Below are positions 1 through 14,500 of a stretch of 64,000 nt of DNA, in pieces. The stretch lies in assembly GCA_933228675.1 (NCBI GenBank), contig OW121743.1, positions 67,375,749 to 67,439,748 on the forward strand, given 5' to 3'. Numbering within the stretch: position 1 is the stretch's first letter; the number at the start of each line of letters is the position of its first letter. This DNA comes from Stomorhina lunata. Its lineage: Eukaryota; Arthropoda; Insecta; Diptera; Rhiniidae. The notes under the pieces were generated by a model that did not search any database, was not told where the DNA came from, and saw only the letters and a program-made list of their open reading frames with translations. The position numbers and the translations under genes were made by a program.

Positions 1-338
1 TGCTAATATTTCCTTAAAAATTGTTTGTTGGGACATGTTTCATTTCCATATGTACCACAGGAATTTATCGTCACTCTGGCAACTTCCAACCAAATTGTCA
101 AAAACAGCTGGAATTATTTGCAAATTAAAAAAATTAATTCTTCCTCTTGTTTTTGCATAGTTAAATGCAAATTTAATAAACAATTGATTATTCCAAAGTT
201 CGTTGTCGCTTTAATAGTCGAATTGGGTTAAATACATAAGGAACAAGTTTAATTTGAATAAAACTTTGAACAAGCTTTGAATTAAAGCTTGTAGTTTAAT
301 TTGAAAGAAATGTTAGTTTCCTAAACGGGGACAAAATA
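1..338. other. Upstream intergenic sequence, no gene seen
   Basis: AT-rich sequence ahead of the first gene. The only open frame (25-231) has no recognisable domain and ordinary non-coding composition. The promoter and 5' UTR of the downstream gene probably lie here, but I see no clear TATA box or initiator. Confidence 0.5.
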
Positions 339-1476
339 ATGCAATCAACATTTTTGCGTACAAAACCTCGTATCAATGTATTTTTACTAAATCAATTCAA
401 GTGTTTGCCAAGTCCCACTACCAGCAATTCATGTAGTTTCTACTCACAACCAAGTCTAATGTCACCAGCATCATCGTCCCCATCTGCCACAGCAACCAAC
501 AACATGGAAATACCAGTACAAACTCAAAAACTATTAAGACTTTCGCGTACCATTGTACCCAAATTGTCGGAATGTAAGCATAAGGGTCAATATGGCCGCA
601 TAGGTGTGGTGGGCGGTTCATTAGAATATACGGGTGCTCCGTTCTTTGCAGCGATTTCGGCTCTTAAAGTGGGCGCTGACTTGGCTCATGTGTTTTGTCA
701 AAAGGAAGCGGCGGTGGTCATAAAATCCTATAGCCCAGAATTGATAGTACATCCTTTACTTGATGCTGAAAATGCTGTGGAATTGATAGCAACCTGGTTG
801 GAACGTTTGCATGTTATTGTAAGTTTTAGTGATATGTTATGGATATATAATATTGTACAAATATTTTTTTCAGGTTATAGGTCCTGGTTTGGGACGTTGT
901 CCCTTAATACAAAAGACTGTCATAGAACTAATTAAGGTTTGTTTACAAATTGAAAAACCCCTAGTGATTGATGCCGACGGCTTGGCTATTTTAAATGACC
1001 ACTTGGATCTAATTGAAGGACAGCGCAATATCATACTTACACCTAATGCCATAGAATTTCGTCGCCTATTTGGTACAGTAGCTTCCCCGGCCAGTGAGAG
1101 TGATAAATTTTGTAAAGAACGCATGACATCATTGGGTGAGGGAGTTATTGTTCTGGAGAAGGGAGCAAATGATCGCATACATATTCCCAATACTTCGGAG
1201 ATATATGCTTTGCCACCCGGTGGTTCGGGCAGACGTTGCGGTGGGCAGGGCGATGTGTTGTGTGGTGCCTTGGCCATCTTTTTCCATTGGTCTCTGGAAT
1301 CGAATCAAGCGAATCCCGCATTTTTGGCCTCCTTCGCTGCCAGCTATTTGGTGAAGCAATGTAATGCCGCAGCATTTCAGAAGCATGGACGTGGCATGTT
1401 GGCCACCGACATGATTGTCGAATTGCCGTCGGTATTTGCTCGCATTTTTGAGTCGCCGGAAGGGCATGGCTGTTAG
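339..1476 (+). CDS. Naxd: ATP-dependent (S)-NAD(P)H-hydrate dehydratase (two exons)
   Basis: Repairs damaged NADH and NADPH: this ribokinase-like enzyme dehydrates the S-hydrate using ATP, working with an epimerase. Exons are 339-818 and 874-1476. The 55-bp intron has a GTAAGT donor and a TTTTTTTCAG acceptor in phase 0. The product is 360 aa. Visible family motifs, in order, are [13 protein letters not shown] (substrate/nucleotide site), [24 protein letters not shown] and [13 protein letters not shown], where D287 is the expected catalytic aspartate. The first 55 residues contain no Asp or Glu and are rich in Ser/Thr with a few basics, like a mitochondrial presequence. An internal ATG at 504 in good context (CAACATGG) would give a 305-aa cytosolic form. 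Dual targeting is known for this family; here it is inference. No lesion seen. Confidence 0.93.
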
Positions 1477-1594
1477 CATTGGCTGATTGGTGGCAATGCT
1501 GAACTTGACGGCAGTGCTTAGCGTTCGTTTTTAACAATTAGCAAACAAAAGCAATAATAATCCCTTTACGTTTATAGGTTAGGTTTCCGAATAC

Positions 1595-1600
1595 AATAAA
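1595..1600 (+). terminator. Poly(A) signal of the hydrate dehydratase gene
   Basis: A canonical AATAAA 119 bases after the stop codon. It is the first such hexamer downstream, so it is the likely 3' end of the transcript. Confidence 0.6.
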
Positions 1601-2100
1601 ATTCCTGTCGATAATACGTATGTATGTATATTATATACTCATATTAATGAAATTTAAAATTTACCTAATATATACCTATACACATATTATAAAAACTAAC
1701 TTGTTACAAATATAAATCAGAAGAATGGAAATTTGAATATTAAAAATTTTAATCTTATATTTTTAGAAAATCTAAATATTTGAAATATATTCTTAATTAA
1801 TCAAATATATTTATTAAAAACTAATATTTAAAGTTTATTCGAATTTAAATAAAACATTAATTATTGAAATATGTAAAATGTTTGGTCTTTAATTAAATTT
1901 TTTTACGAAACAGTTATAATTTTCCATTCCTGTTATTTGTTAGTGGCGATTATAAATGTATAAATTGTGCAGCGATAAGGCTGTTAAATGCCAGCGTCTG
2001 GTAACATTATGAAAATAATACAGGAATTAATAAAGATGCCATATTTTCTATCTTATTTGTTTACTTCTTCATTCTTTTTCTATGGCCGTTTTTACACTGT
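1601..2100. other. Short AT-rich intergenic spacer
   Basis: About 500 bases of AT-rich sequence between two genes on the same strand. No open frame or repeat family is recognisable. It may contain the promoter of the zinc-finger gene. Confidence 0.5.
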
Positions 2101-2590
2101 TCATTTGTAACGCCATATTACAATTCCAGTCATTCCTCTCTGTAATTTATGAAACGAAAGAGAGTAGAAATTGGAAAAATGCAGAAAATCCCGGCAAAAT
2201 CGGCACAGTTCCAAAACAAATCCCGTTGCGAGCAGTTGTATAAAAATTTGGTGGCTCTGAAAAGCTAAAAAATTCAAAAGAAAAAAAAAAAACACAAAAA
2301 TGTAATAGCAAAAACGGGCAAAAAGAGAAAAAAAATATTGAAAAAATACGCACAAGTGGAGAAGAAGATAAAAGAAAACAACACATAAAATAATTAAACA
2401 AATAAAAGTGAAAATAATTAAAAAAAAGGAACTTTTAGTTTCGCAAATTAATACATAACACTGCAGCAGCAGAAGAAAAAAAGTGCAAAGAAAGTAACGG
2501 ACAGAAAAGGGAGACAAAAAAAAGGAAACTACTCCATTAGCCAGGCAGAAATATAACGAAGTATAGAATTTGCTGGCAAGGAAATCCAAA
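2101..2590 (+). promoter_or_regulatory. Probable promoter and 5' UTR of the zinc-finger gene
   Basis: A purine- and adenine-rich stretch without ATG-led frames on the + strand, running straight into the start codon at 2591 (context TCCAAAATG, close to the fly consensus). Long A-rich leaders are usual for fly regulatory genes. The transcription start is not identifiable by eye. Confidence 0.4.
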
Positions 2591-5500
2591 ATGTCGGATG
2601 AACAACGACACCAAATTCAGCAGCAGCAACAACAAAACCAGCCATCACAGCAGCAGCTGCAGAGGAGACATAATTGCTGTCGCCTTTGTTTAGCTCCAGA
2701 CAATGAATGTATATCCATTTTAAACAGCTATGCTGCCGACAAAGAACCCTTGACGAGCAAAATTTATGCCTGTGTATCCGTTAAGGTAAGTTGGATAATC
2801 AAGCAAACCAAAAATGTGGTCATACCATAGATATCGATTTTTCACCGATTGAGTGAGCGAGTCTGTGTGTGGCCGAAGGCCAGGAATTAGGGAATGGTTG
2901 GCTGGTGATGTACACGACTGCGAGCAACAACGAAGAGCCACACCCGTCGATTCCACTGCCATGATGGCTGGTCGGTCGGTCATTGTGGACAGGGAAAGTT
3001 TGAAAAATATGTGTGTATTCATTGTAGATGATGGTTAGGCAAGAGTGTGCCATTCCATGAGTGTCAGTCAAATATTTAAAGTGAGGTTAAGTTGAACCAA
3101 AGAAAAGCAGTCATGCAGTCATCTTTCATTTACTCATTCACATTCTCAGTAATTTGCCAGCCAGCCACTTTGTGCTTTTATTTTTTTTATTTTTTTGTTG
3201 TATATTTTTCGATGATTATATTCGAGCGTTTGTTGGTGTGTTGGTTGCCCTCGTTTGACGACGTCTGCATCATGTTCGCCAGCCAGTCAGTCAGCCAGCC
3301 AGCCATACGTTGTTTAGTTGCGGTGTTGGTGGTGTTAGTAGTGAGGCAACGAAATCCACATCAATATCGAGCTAAGGTATTCATTTGATGAAGACTTTGT
3401 CATGGTCGTAGCCATTATTATAGGTTAGTTGGTTTAACTGCTTCAATATTGTGTTTTCCCCTTTTTGTTGATATGGATTGTCGCCATGAAGGTGTTGTCA
3501 TCGTGGTTGTTGATATAGCTTATTATATACCTACACAAATAGATGATTGTGCAAGTTGTGGTATTAGACATTTTTTTCATATTTCATTGTTCAGTCATTA
3601 CTTGGATGACTAGCTGGATTTCCGTCCGTCCATTTATCCATCCTTGCCTCTATCCATCAGTCGTTTCCAGGGTGATTTACACTAAACGTTGTGTAATCGT
3701 GAATGTGTTTGTAGGTTCGAGTATGTGTTCGCTTTAAATACAAATCACATGTTCCATTCTCTATTCATGTGGATTTCATCATTTAACCTAGCCCAGCCGT
3801 TTGTCTTTCCATGTCTTTTATTAAATTCCACGTTTTTTGTATTTAAATATTTATCTGTGTGGAATTCATTACTGAAATTATACCTATTTTTAGTTGGTTT
3901 TAAGTAAATCACCAAACTTGAAATATAACTTGTAACAACAATGATGTTATTTTAACTTTTTACATAGCTATGGGCAAATCTAAAATATTTTTATAATTTT
4001 CGCATATAAAACTTCTCTGCGCTAAATTTTAAAATATTTACTGTGGGGTTATATGTGAACAACTTACCAAAAGGGGCCAATTGACACAACATTTATTTTT
4101 ATGTAAAATATTTCTACAGTAAAACTTTACTTTTCTTTGTATTAATGACGTAGAAATTCTCGTTTAGCGTTAATGGATCAACTTATAATTTCGTACTCAA
4201 AATACATAGTTTATATCTACTTAATGAAACTCCTTTTTACCCGATTAATGTAGACATTTTTGTTCTAGAAATGTACCATATTTATAATTTAAAAAAATAT
4301 TCCACACTATCACACTTTTGTTTCTATGAAAATTTGCACAAAAGAAACATTGATTTCAAAAAATGCTATAATGCTTTTACCCCTTTTTACAACTTAAAAT
4401 AGTACCAAACATGTATCTGCTTATTTTTATGATAAGATCACTAACTCAAGTCAATATTACAATTCCTTTCCCACTGACTAGTTGATTTTCAAAAAAGTGA
4501 AAACAAATTTTACAAAATGTACCAGACTATGACAGTCATAGTATGACTTATGCTTCTTTCAACATCTGGTCAGAGCAAAAATGTATTTTTAAAAAGTAAC
4601 AAAATATAGCTTTTAACCTTTTTTTACCTTTAACATGGGTGGACAATTTTCAAAAAGTGCCATCAAATTAACAAAAAGTACCAGACTTTAACTTTTTGTT
4701 CAATAAAATTTAGTTCAAATGAAACATTCACTTTTAAAAAGCACCAAAATATAAAGTTTACCTTTTTTAACATAGTATAGGAAGGAGTTTTAAAAAGCAA
4801 GGAAAGGTATGACCTTTTATTTTCTGAGACAGAATCACATTCTTAGTTGATTTAGTTATTTTCTTCCGATTGCTAGATTGGCTTTTGTTTATATGAACAT
4901 TATTTCAGAACAATCACTCATTTTAATATAGATTCTAAATGTCTTTAACCTTATTTTTTAAATCATAAGAAGAAAAGCGTGTTTGCCTTTTCTTTCACGT
5001 TTTCAAAAAAAGTTACATTTATAATTTTAGTTTAGAAGTAACATTACTTTTTACAATTTTTTTATACTTTGAAAGAATTATTTTTCAAAAAGTAACAAAC
5101 ATCTACCTATCCGCTTATTTTTAGTGATAGTAGCACTTTCTAACTGGATTAAACGATTTCCAAACGACTGGACCACAGACTTTTATTTCTAATAACATTG
5201 GTTCAGTAAAACGGTTCAAAAAGCACCAAATATATCAAAAAGTACCAAACACGTGTCAGAATTGAAATATATATTTTGTTTACCCTCTTTACATCTTTCA
5301 AGCCGAATTTACCAAAAAGCACAAAACATGCGTTAGCTTGTTTTTGCGATACAATTACTTTCTAAGTCGATTTTACCTCCGTCTGGATCTAACTTGAATA
5401 TGAGACCTATTTATATGGGCTATGATTTAAAAAAAGATTATTTCATTAACTAAAAGTTTATTTAATTAACAATATTTAACATGTGTTTTTCTAACTAAGC

Positions 5501-8500
5501 ATTAGGAAAACTAATAAGTCAAAAGAAATGTGGTCCACATTTAACTTCAGTGATATAAGGTATTAAAAAGTCGGTTTTGATTAACTAAAGTACTTTTTTA
5601 ATTGTTTTCATTAAATTTTTCAGTCACTAGTTAGATGATTAGCTAGAATTAGCGGTTGTTGCCTATGTGTCCAAGCATTGTACTTTCTGACAAGCATTCC
5701 AAGGGTGATTTTTTCACATGTACATCTGTGTGTGTAGCTAACGAATCCAAAATCACATGTTTCATTCCTTGTACATGTACATATGTATATGTGGATTTCA
5801 TCATGGTAGCCACACTGTTTGTTGATTTCAGATTGAGTAAACCACCAGTCTGAGCACATTACTCACAAAACAACTCTGTATTATTATATTTTGTATTGTA
5901 GACTCTATTCTTTAGTAGCTAGTTTATTAAATTGTATTTCTGTTGCTACTGTTGTTGTGCTTTGATGGACAGAATCGATTCCACTTCGTTTCATTTATTT
6001 TATTTCTATTTTTTTCAGAGTTGTTGTTATTGGAGCTGATGTTATTGTTGTTGTTGTTGTAGCGACTGTTTATGGGTCGTTAGGTAGCTTTTGTTGTAGT
6101 TATTTGCTCCGCTATCTTGTGTATCACTATCATGCTCTGGCTGGTTAATACAGTGAACCAAACCTAACCAAAATTGAACCATATAATAAAGGTAAACATT
6201 ATAGGTACTATATCTGGTAACGAAGATGACGATTCGGTGACCGTCGTGGTATATATGTCATCATCAGGGCAAAATAATGAAATATTTTTGGTTTATTGTT
6301 TAGACACTTTTATTTCGTTATAAAAGGTACAATCTTTAAAACACGACTGTTCTTGTGTATGACTGGTTCCTGTACTGTTCCGTAATAGTACGTAAGATGT
6401 TATCTTTTAAGTAACATAAGCGCAGAGTGGAGAGGTGTCCATATCTATTATTTTATTTTATCAATTTTAAAATTTTTATCACCTCTTGGAAAAAAGGTAA
6501 CCACAAAAATTGTAGTTCTATATTTAGTTATTTTAATTGCGTTAAGTTTCCAACTCAATTTTTGAAAATAATTCTTATTGCTAAATATTCCAGTGGCCTG
6601 TATATGTTTTTGAGGGCATTTTCGTGAATTTTGTAACTTTGGTTCACTTATTTCAGCTACTATAAGAAATATAATTGCTGAACTTAAATACAAATAATGT
6701 TTTGCCTGTTAAGGTCCATAATTTCTGTGTTTCCGATTTAGTCCACATTTTATTAAAATATCTTTTAACAAGTAGGGAAGGAAATCTGACTATTTAATAC
6801 ACTTCACACTATAAGTTTTTTTCTATACTTTAGTATATTTATGTCATTTCCGACAGAGAGTCTGATATGGAAGCTAGGGAAATATGGACCGAATGTTATG
6901 AACTTTCGAAAAAAAAAAATGTGAATGTAAGGGTCATAATCTCTGTTTCGGGAAGGCTTTCTTATGTGATGAACCCGAAATAATGATGGGAATCGTCATA
7001 TACAACAAAGGCCCTATGCTCCACTGGGAGTCAAGGATAACAGAATATATAACAAAATGTATGTATAAAGATTAATTGAATTATCTTTAAAATATGCTTA
7101 TATTGATGTCCAGCCACCCGGACGACATCATTATATCAATTCAGAAAGTGATTCTGAGACAATTGGTATAGTTAAACATCAGCACAAGCTTAATATACCG
7201 TTTCCAGCTATGATATAAAGCCTGTATTTTGGAAAAAGTTTACATGGACATCTTTCAATCGATTCCCATTTACAATTGTCCAGAATTATAACATTCGTCT
7301 AAGATTCTAAAATTAAAATTTTGCATATGAGATCGAAATAAAATTATAAAATAACTTAATATACATTAATTATTTTATTTTTTGACTGTTCCAAATATTA
7401 TTTTATATACCGTCCCATAAGTATTTCATCTTTATTTTTAAAATACGCAATAACTTTCCAAACATAAGTAGGCAGTAATAACAGCTGCTCACATAATCAT
7501 TCCATAGCCTGTTCTTGTTATACAGTTCACCACATTTGAGCAACATCATACCATGGCACTATTCCATTTGTATATTTCACACACACTTTTGTTTCCAGGC
7601 TTTAAGTATTATGTGTGCCTACATGCAAGTGTATGTATGTGTGTATGTGCGTTGTATTTGTACATCTTCTTCCTTCCTTAAGTGTTCTTTCTCGCCCCTT
7701 ATGTGCTACTTCTTCGTAGCCTGTAGTTTGCTGGATTTGTACAGTAAATCATGTATATGGTAGTAAGGATGATGATGCTGATGATGGTGGTGGTTGCTTG
7801 GTTTGATTTTATGCCTGGCTGACGGCTACCTAACTATTGGCTGCCATGTATTTTGGATTTGGTATTGTTGCCTTTTCCTTGTATTATTTTCTGGTGTGTA
7901 GGCTTTTTGTGTCTTCCTCATCACCATTTTTTTTATCGATTTCCATTCGTTGCCATCATTACCATCTCCGATATCATTTATCTTCCTCATTTTCTTTAAG
8001 TTTTTTGTGCCTTTAAGTTATTTATATTGATTTCCAAACTTATGCCATCATCGCGGTTTAAGACACAAAAAATCCCTCAATTGTCATTTTTAGGACTTCT
8101 TTTGAATCTCGTTATATAATTAATTATTTTGTATGTATGACTTTTAAAACTTTCTTCTTTTTATTTACATTGAAGACTTTGTGTCATGTGCTTATCCTTA
8201 ATATCCTTAAATTGCACACAAACTACCTGCTTATTTTAGTGACTGAGTTGAGTGCGTGTATTTCTTTTGTCTTGCCTTTTCATATCATATTACCTTTCTT
8301 TTGACTGAAAGTTGTTGTTATGAAATGTGCTTGTTGTGTTATTTCCATCGTTATATCAATTTTGGATGACTAACTGGTTGGCTATTAAAATGTGGTAACA
8401 ATGAATCTGGATGTGATTGTTATTGTACTACAAACAATCTTGTGTCCATGCTCAACATTTGTGTGTACAACAACGCAAACAATTTTGTGTATATTTTACA

Positions 8501-11500
8501 GCCGTCGTTCCACAAAGTTCACAATTAACAAAACGACAGCTGCAAATTTCCAAGTAACATCCAGGCCAGAAGAATTAATTTTCTTTTCAACAACTGTTCC
8601 ATTTCTTAAATTTTGCCAAACAAACTCAACCATCATATGTAAACATGCTGTTTCCAAGTATTCCATACGCTTTTATTTTCATTGTGACACACTGCCTCTT
8701 TGGTTGTGTGCGTCAATTGCCGTCTGCTGCTCTAGTCTCTTCTTGTTTTGTCATTTACTGTTTCTTTTGTACTTCTTTCTGTTTCTTTCATTTCGGATTT
8801 CGTTTTATTGCTCAATTCTGTTTCGTTTTTCTTTTGGAAATGTGTTTTCGTTTCTTCGACATTTTGCCCATTCTGTTGGCAATTCCATATGGTGGTTATG
8901 AGCCCTAACAGTCGACGTAGCTTATATCAATATCTTCTTCGTATAAATACTTGATGAAACCTCGACTGTAGTGCGCTGGATTTTTGGTGTTGTTTCTCTT
9001 AAGCCATGCGGTGCCAATTACCAAACCACGTGATAATGAAAGCAAGTGGAGTATATAAATGTTTCAATCTCTATTGTATTATGCATTTTATAGTTAGAAT
9101 TTTTTTTTATTTTGTAACATAAAATGCAGAATTTTTATTTTATTGAGCTAGAAATAAATCATTTGTATATGATCTTTAAAGACATTTTGGGCCGATTACA
9201 TTTAAAATTGTAGTTTATAAAATCTTTTAACGTATAAGAACTCATATAGCCATTCAATGTAGCTTATGATTGGTTTGAGGATCAGATCAGAATAAATCAA
9301 TTTGTTTAATCACTTCCCCACAGATGAGAATCGATGTCTGTCTTTCTGGTTATCTGTCCTTTGTGAGCACTTTTAAAGATAATTTGATGACATTTGGCGC
9401 AGAATTATGTCGTGGTATTGGGATTATCGCTCTCCGTCCATTGTTTGTCTTTGTAATATGTCTAACATATACAATTTTGTCAATATTGAGCTATTTCCAC
9501 TGAACGAGTTCACAAATCCTTATTACTAAGCGAAGAAGGGTTGGCGGTACAATTAAAAATGTTGGGATATCATGATGTTACCACGTTCTGGACATACGTT
9601 GGAACAAGATCTCAGTAGTGGCAGAACGACTCCGTGATAAACAGGCAAATGCTGTCTATACTCGTACAATAATCTATAGTGTATATGTATAAAATTGGGC
9701 TACCTTCTTTAAAAATTGTATAGTAAAGTAGTGTCTGTTTTTAAACAGTTAAGTTGCGCCATCTGTTATTGGCTTGATATATTTTTGAAGCTTTTTGTTT
9801 GTTCTGCAGTCAATTTTATTTTTACTTTGACGGTGTTAGTGCTGTAGGGCTTACCGCCGTAGATTATGCCGTCGTAATTAATAATTTTAATAAAAATTGA
9901 TAATTGATGAAATTGATGATGAACTCGAACCCATGCATTTGATATTATTTTTTAAGCTTCGAAGTGCTAATCAACTCAGCGACCTCCTACAACAACATTC
10001 GTTAAATAACCTGAAATTGCGGTTATCGCATTCATTATTTAGAGTTTTTCTAATAGGACTAACTTCAAGGAATTGATACCTTTGTCCCTAACAGCCACAA
10101 ATTTGAATATATGTATTTCAATAATATTTAGAAGGAATATTGCTCGTATTAACAGAAATCACGGATTAATGGAATCACTTTATGTTTGGCCATGGCTCCC
10201 ACACAAGTTCTACTCTTAAAAGTCGCTTAAGTGAAACGAAAATATCCACATTGCAACCTAGCTCCCATATAAACCTACAGAAAATGAATATTGACAAATA
10301 ACTCTCTACTTTTTACCTTGTTCAACTATGATCGAGGATTATTAAAAGACAAGCCATTCATAAACGATTATTAAAATTATCGAAGGTTTATTGTATGAAT
10401 TTAAATTAAAAAAAACATGAATTGTAACCTAATAGGTTAAACCTATTCATAAAATTGTTTTCGTTTCTGAATTAGGCCAAACCCTCGATATGTTGAAGCT
10501 CAAAAAAGTTGTTTCTTTCAATCAAATAAATTTAGTCATATCAATTTGATAAGTATTTGTTTCATTATATTAAATTAAAAATCAACTTTTGTTTGGTCAT
10601 AAATGTTTTCTTTGGCTTTTCTTATTCTTATGTTTTCAAAAGTACGGAAGGCAAAAATCTAAATCTAATTCATTTAATTTTTCCCATTCCAATGTTAAGT
10701 TCCCTTACAATTTCAATAGAAACTTTAATCAAAGAGCATATAATGATGGTGTGTTATTAGCATAAATGTACTTCCATGTACCTATCATGGGGTAAAGTTC
10801 CATCTCTCAGGCCCTTTTATAAAGGCCTTATTTTTAATCGATAGAAATAATTACATTTATTACTTGTTTTGAATTACATACCTCTTTGCTACAGAATGAA
10901 TAAATCATATTGAAGAAGGAATATTTTCTCTGCATATAAAAATTGTATATTTTGTAACGATTTGCATATTTTATATGCATTTCGCTTTGCATTTATATTG
11001 CCGCGGAAATAATTTTAAATTTGAATAATTTTTTAAAAATTTAGTGGATAGATCGAACTTCTTCTTCTGTTATCCTTGACACCCAGAGAAGCATAAAGTC
11101 TCAAGAGACCCTTGATTTTTTCTCTTTTTTTGTTGTAACTTACAAAAAAGCTTTTTTTCACGATCATATTTCAAACTCAATATTAGAAGTTATTATTCAC
11201 AATCCAATGTACAATTCGACATATATAAGGCCTCGATTTTTCGCTGTTTATTCTATGTACTAAATATATTGTTTGTGTGTATGAACTTAGGTTCATACAT
11301 ACACATTTTTATGTAAATACATGTGCACTTATTACTCCAACTATCAACATATAGAGCTATTGAATTAAGGACATTCAAACAAATACATATACATTAAGTA
11401 CTTAAATATACTTACACGTGAATATTTGTTGTCTGTGCGGTAATAATGAAATTTATATTTGCTTGGAAACTGACCTTTAATGAATGTAATCATTTGGGAA

Positions 11501-14500
11501 TGGTTTTCTAAGTGTCCTCCTCAACTTACAATTGAAATATAGTGAAATTCTTTTAATTTGTGAAATAGAAAATTAAAAAAATAGAGCATATATTGGGCAA
11601 ACTCCCAAAACATTGCTTAGTTTAGTATGTTGGATTATGTGGAGTCCATCTGATGATGCTTAAGTCTCCGGCCTTAAAACTTATTAACTATAATTTACTA
11701 TTTCAGACCTACCCTCAGTATTGTAAAACGGTGGACTCTTTTAAAAATCTATAACATCTTCAAATAATTTAATCTGTTAATTAAACTCCCGAATTCCTGA
11801 TGGAACAAAACATTGATAAATCTTATAGACTTGTCATATGAAAGGCCTGGTACCATAGCTGAAAATAGTGAGGCGACTATATACGTCCATAGCCAGGCTG
11901 CCCTTAAGGCGCTACAACGACACGATATCACCTCCAAACTTGTCAAAAAATGTATATTAGCCCTATTGGATCTACCATTCAGTTATAAGATAAGATTGTG
12001 CTGGGTTCCGGGTCACTGCGACATCGATGACAACGAAGTTGCTGACGAAGTCGCTAGACAAGGCTTAAGCCAAGGCCTGAGTCAAAAAGTGATAGACATA
12101 GCTCCCCTATCCATCATTTCTATGTGGGTATCAAGATTGTAAGTCAGTAAGGAAATTACAAGGACATGGGAAAAGATGGTTACCTGCATAACATCTAGGG
12201 CTTTATTTCCTAAATCGAACATTAGTGGAACCAAAACTCTAATAGGTCTGAATGGGCTAAGCTAAGAAGATAAAAAAGCATTTTGAATTGGCACTGTGCA
12301 TTAAATTCTAGGCTTAACATGTGGGATGGTAGCATTCCGGACTTCTGCATACTATGTCTAGATGAAAATTTGTCCAAATCGGTTTAACGTATTGTCGGTC
12401 ACTGTCCATGCTCCAAAATCAGAGGCTCAAACATCTAGGCAGTAGATTTCATGACAAACTTCAGGATCTGCAGCAGTGAAAACTGAACGATATTGTTAGT
12501 TTTATTACTGAAATCAGTTGGCTTAGGTCATTCGTAATTACTCTATCATTTCTCACTTATTTTTCCTGATTCTCAGTCTTCTTCTGCTTAACTCTTATCT
12601 ATCCTTGAAGGATCACAATGGCCCTCCATGGGTCTCCGAGTGACACCACTTTTCAAATCTAACCTAACCTTTTTATATAATGTAAATTGAAATGAATTTA
12701 ATTAATCATGTTTTTCTAACCTTAAAAATTTGTATGACTTCCAATCGTTAAATGATTTAACTCTATAAAATATAAGTTGGTCCTAATTATAGAACAGAAG
12801 TCGAACAATACTATTGCAAAATTTGTGCATAAATTATTAAACTCAAACTCTTTAAGAACATTTTCTTTGATACTAGATTATAAGGTGTCTTTTTCATACA
12901 TTTGTATTAAAACACATACAAATGTATGTATGTAGTGTAAACGTATGGTCAATGCTTCAAGTGTTTGTTGTCATACATATAAGTAGTCCTTTATGTATTC
13001 AAAAGGATATGTATGTACATATGCATGTAGATATATAAGCCTAAATATATACAAATTCAGATATTCATACCTACAGGATAGATAGTTGTAATGTATTTCT
13101 ACTCTGTTTTTGCATTTGTTTGTGTATAATCTCGAAGTGGTACATTTTGGTGGTTACTCTTTTGTAATGGTTTATTCACCTCACCCATTCCAAAGACTAA
13201 CTCCATAGTCCACACTCACACACCACTATTTGTAATTATATTTACATACATGTTGTCCATGTCTTTATATGAACGACAAGTACAACTCGTTCTATGTTAA
13301 GTAAAATTTTCATAATAATATGTTTTGCTGTTGCAGCTTCAATGAGTTGAGTTTGAGTGAAGCAAAACAATAAAGATTGTTCCTTATTCCGGCTAACGAA
13401 ATTAAAGTGTGAGATTTTCTTTTAAATTCAATACAAATTTTATTGTTTTGCTATTGGTAAGTGTGGGTGCTTTGGGGTTTCTTTTCGGCTTCTTTGCATT
13501 TCTTTAAAAGTTAATGAGATGATTTTTGCTGCAGCTTCTTTAGCAATAACTGATGACATTATAAATTAATGTGGCTTTCTAGGTAATTGAATAAAATATG
13601 TATTTATTTAATTACATTATAATCGCTTTATGTGTTTTTAATTTAAAATAAAGTATTAGATTTTTGGAAACAAATTCAAAAAATCTCATTTCGTAGAAAG
13701 TATTTTTTTATAAAATAGTATATATATAAGAGTATAAAGAGAATGAAATATGCATTTACTATTTTAACCAAAACCTATTTTAAAATGACGATAATTTTAT
13801 AAATACCGAATAATAAAACATCATTTTTTATAAAATGAATTTGTGCCAATAAATTTGCATATTTTAAATAGTTTTTTTTGCGGCTACAAATTTATTCAAT
13901 TTCGTTAACACGGCAGTCGGTTCTTCGTACCGGAACGACTGGGAAATCTCGGAATTCCGACCAAAGCCACCTCTGCGATATTACCAATAAAACTAAAGTT
14001 TGGTTAGGTTTGAAAGGTGATGCCAGTTTAATGGCATCTATCGGAGGCCATTGGGTCCATTGTGATCCTTCCTGAACGAATAGAAAGATAGCAGGAAAGA
14101 GAAGAGTAAAGTATATAGATGAAGATAGTGTTTGAAAGTGAGTAGGGGAGTAGTTGCGTTGGGTGACCTATTTATTTCATCTGAGTCCTATTATAAAACA
14201 TACAACGTCAGTACTTTATATACTTCACTGACAAACTAATGATAGCTAATATAAATGACTTGAATAGTTTTGAGGTAATGCTACATTCTTCCAGGGCCTT
14301 TAGAGCAGCCTGGCATTCGACGAAGATTGTCAACTCACTATTTTCCATGAATGTTGTATGAAATGAACTCAGTGGCTTTCAGAATGTCAAAAATTTCTGC
14401 CTGAAAGACACTACACTCATCCCTAAGCCTCTAAGATTTCCTACCAGCGCCAGTGCCGATATCCGTCTGTGAAGATCGAGTTCCCCTCAAAGAGCGATAG

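Noticed and set aside
8392..8954. Hydrophobic Phe/Ser/Cys-rich frames resembling a membrane protein
   Set aside because: Produced by a pyrimidine-rich intron segment. Three overlapping frames are open at once, with no family motif.
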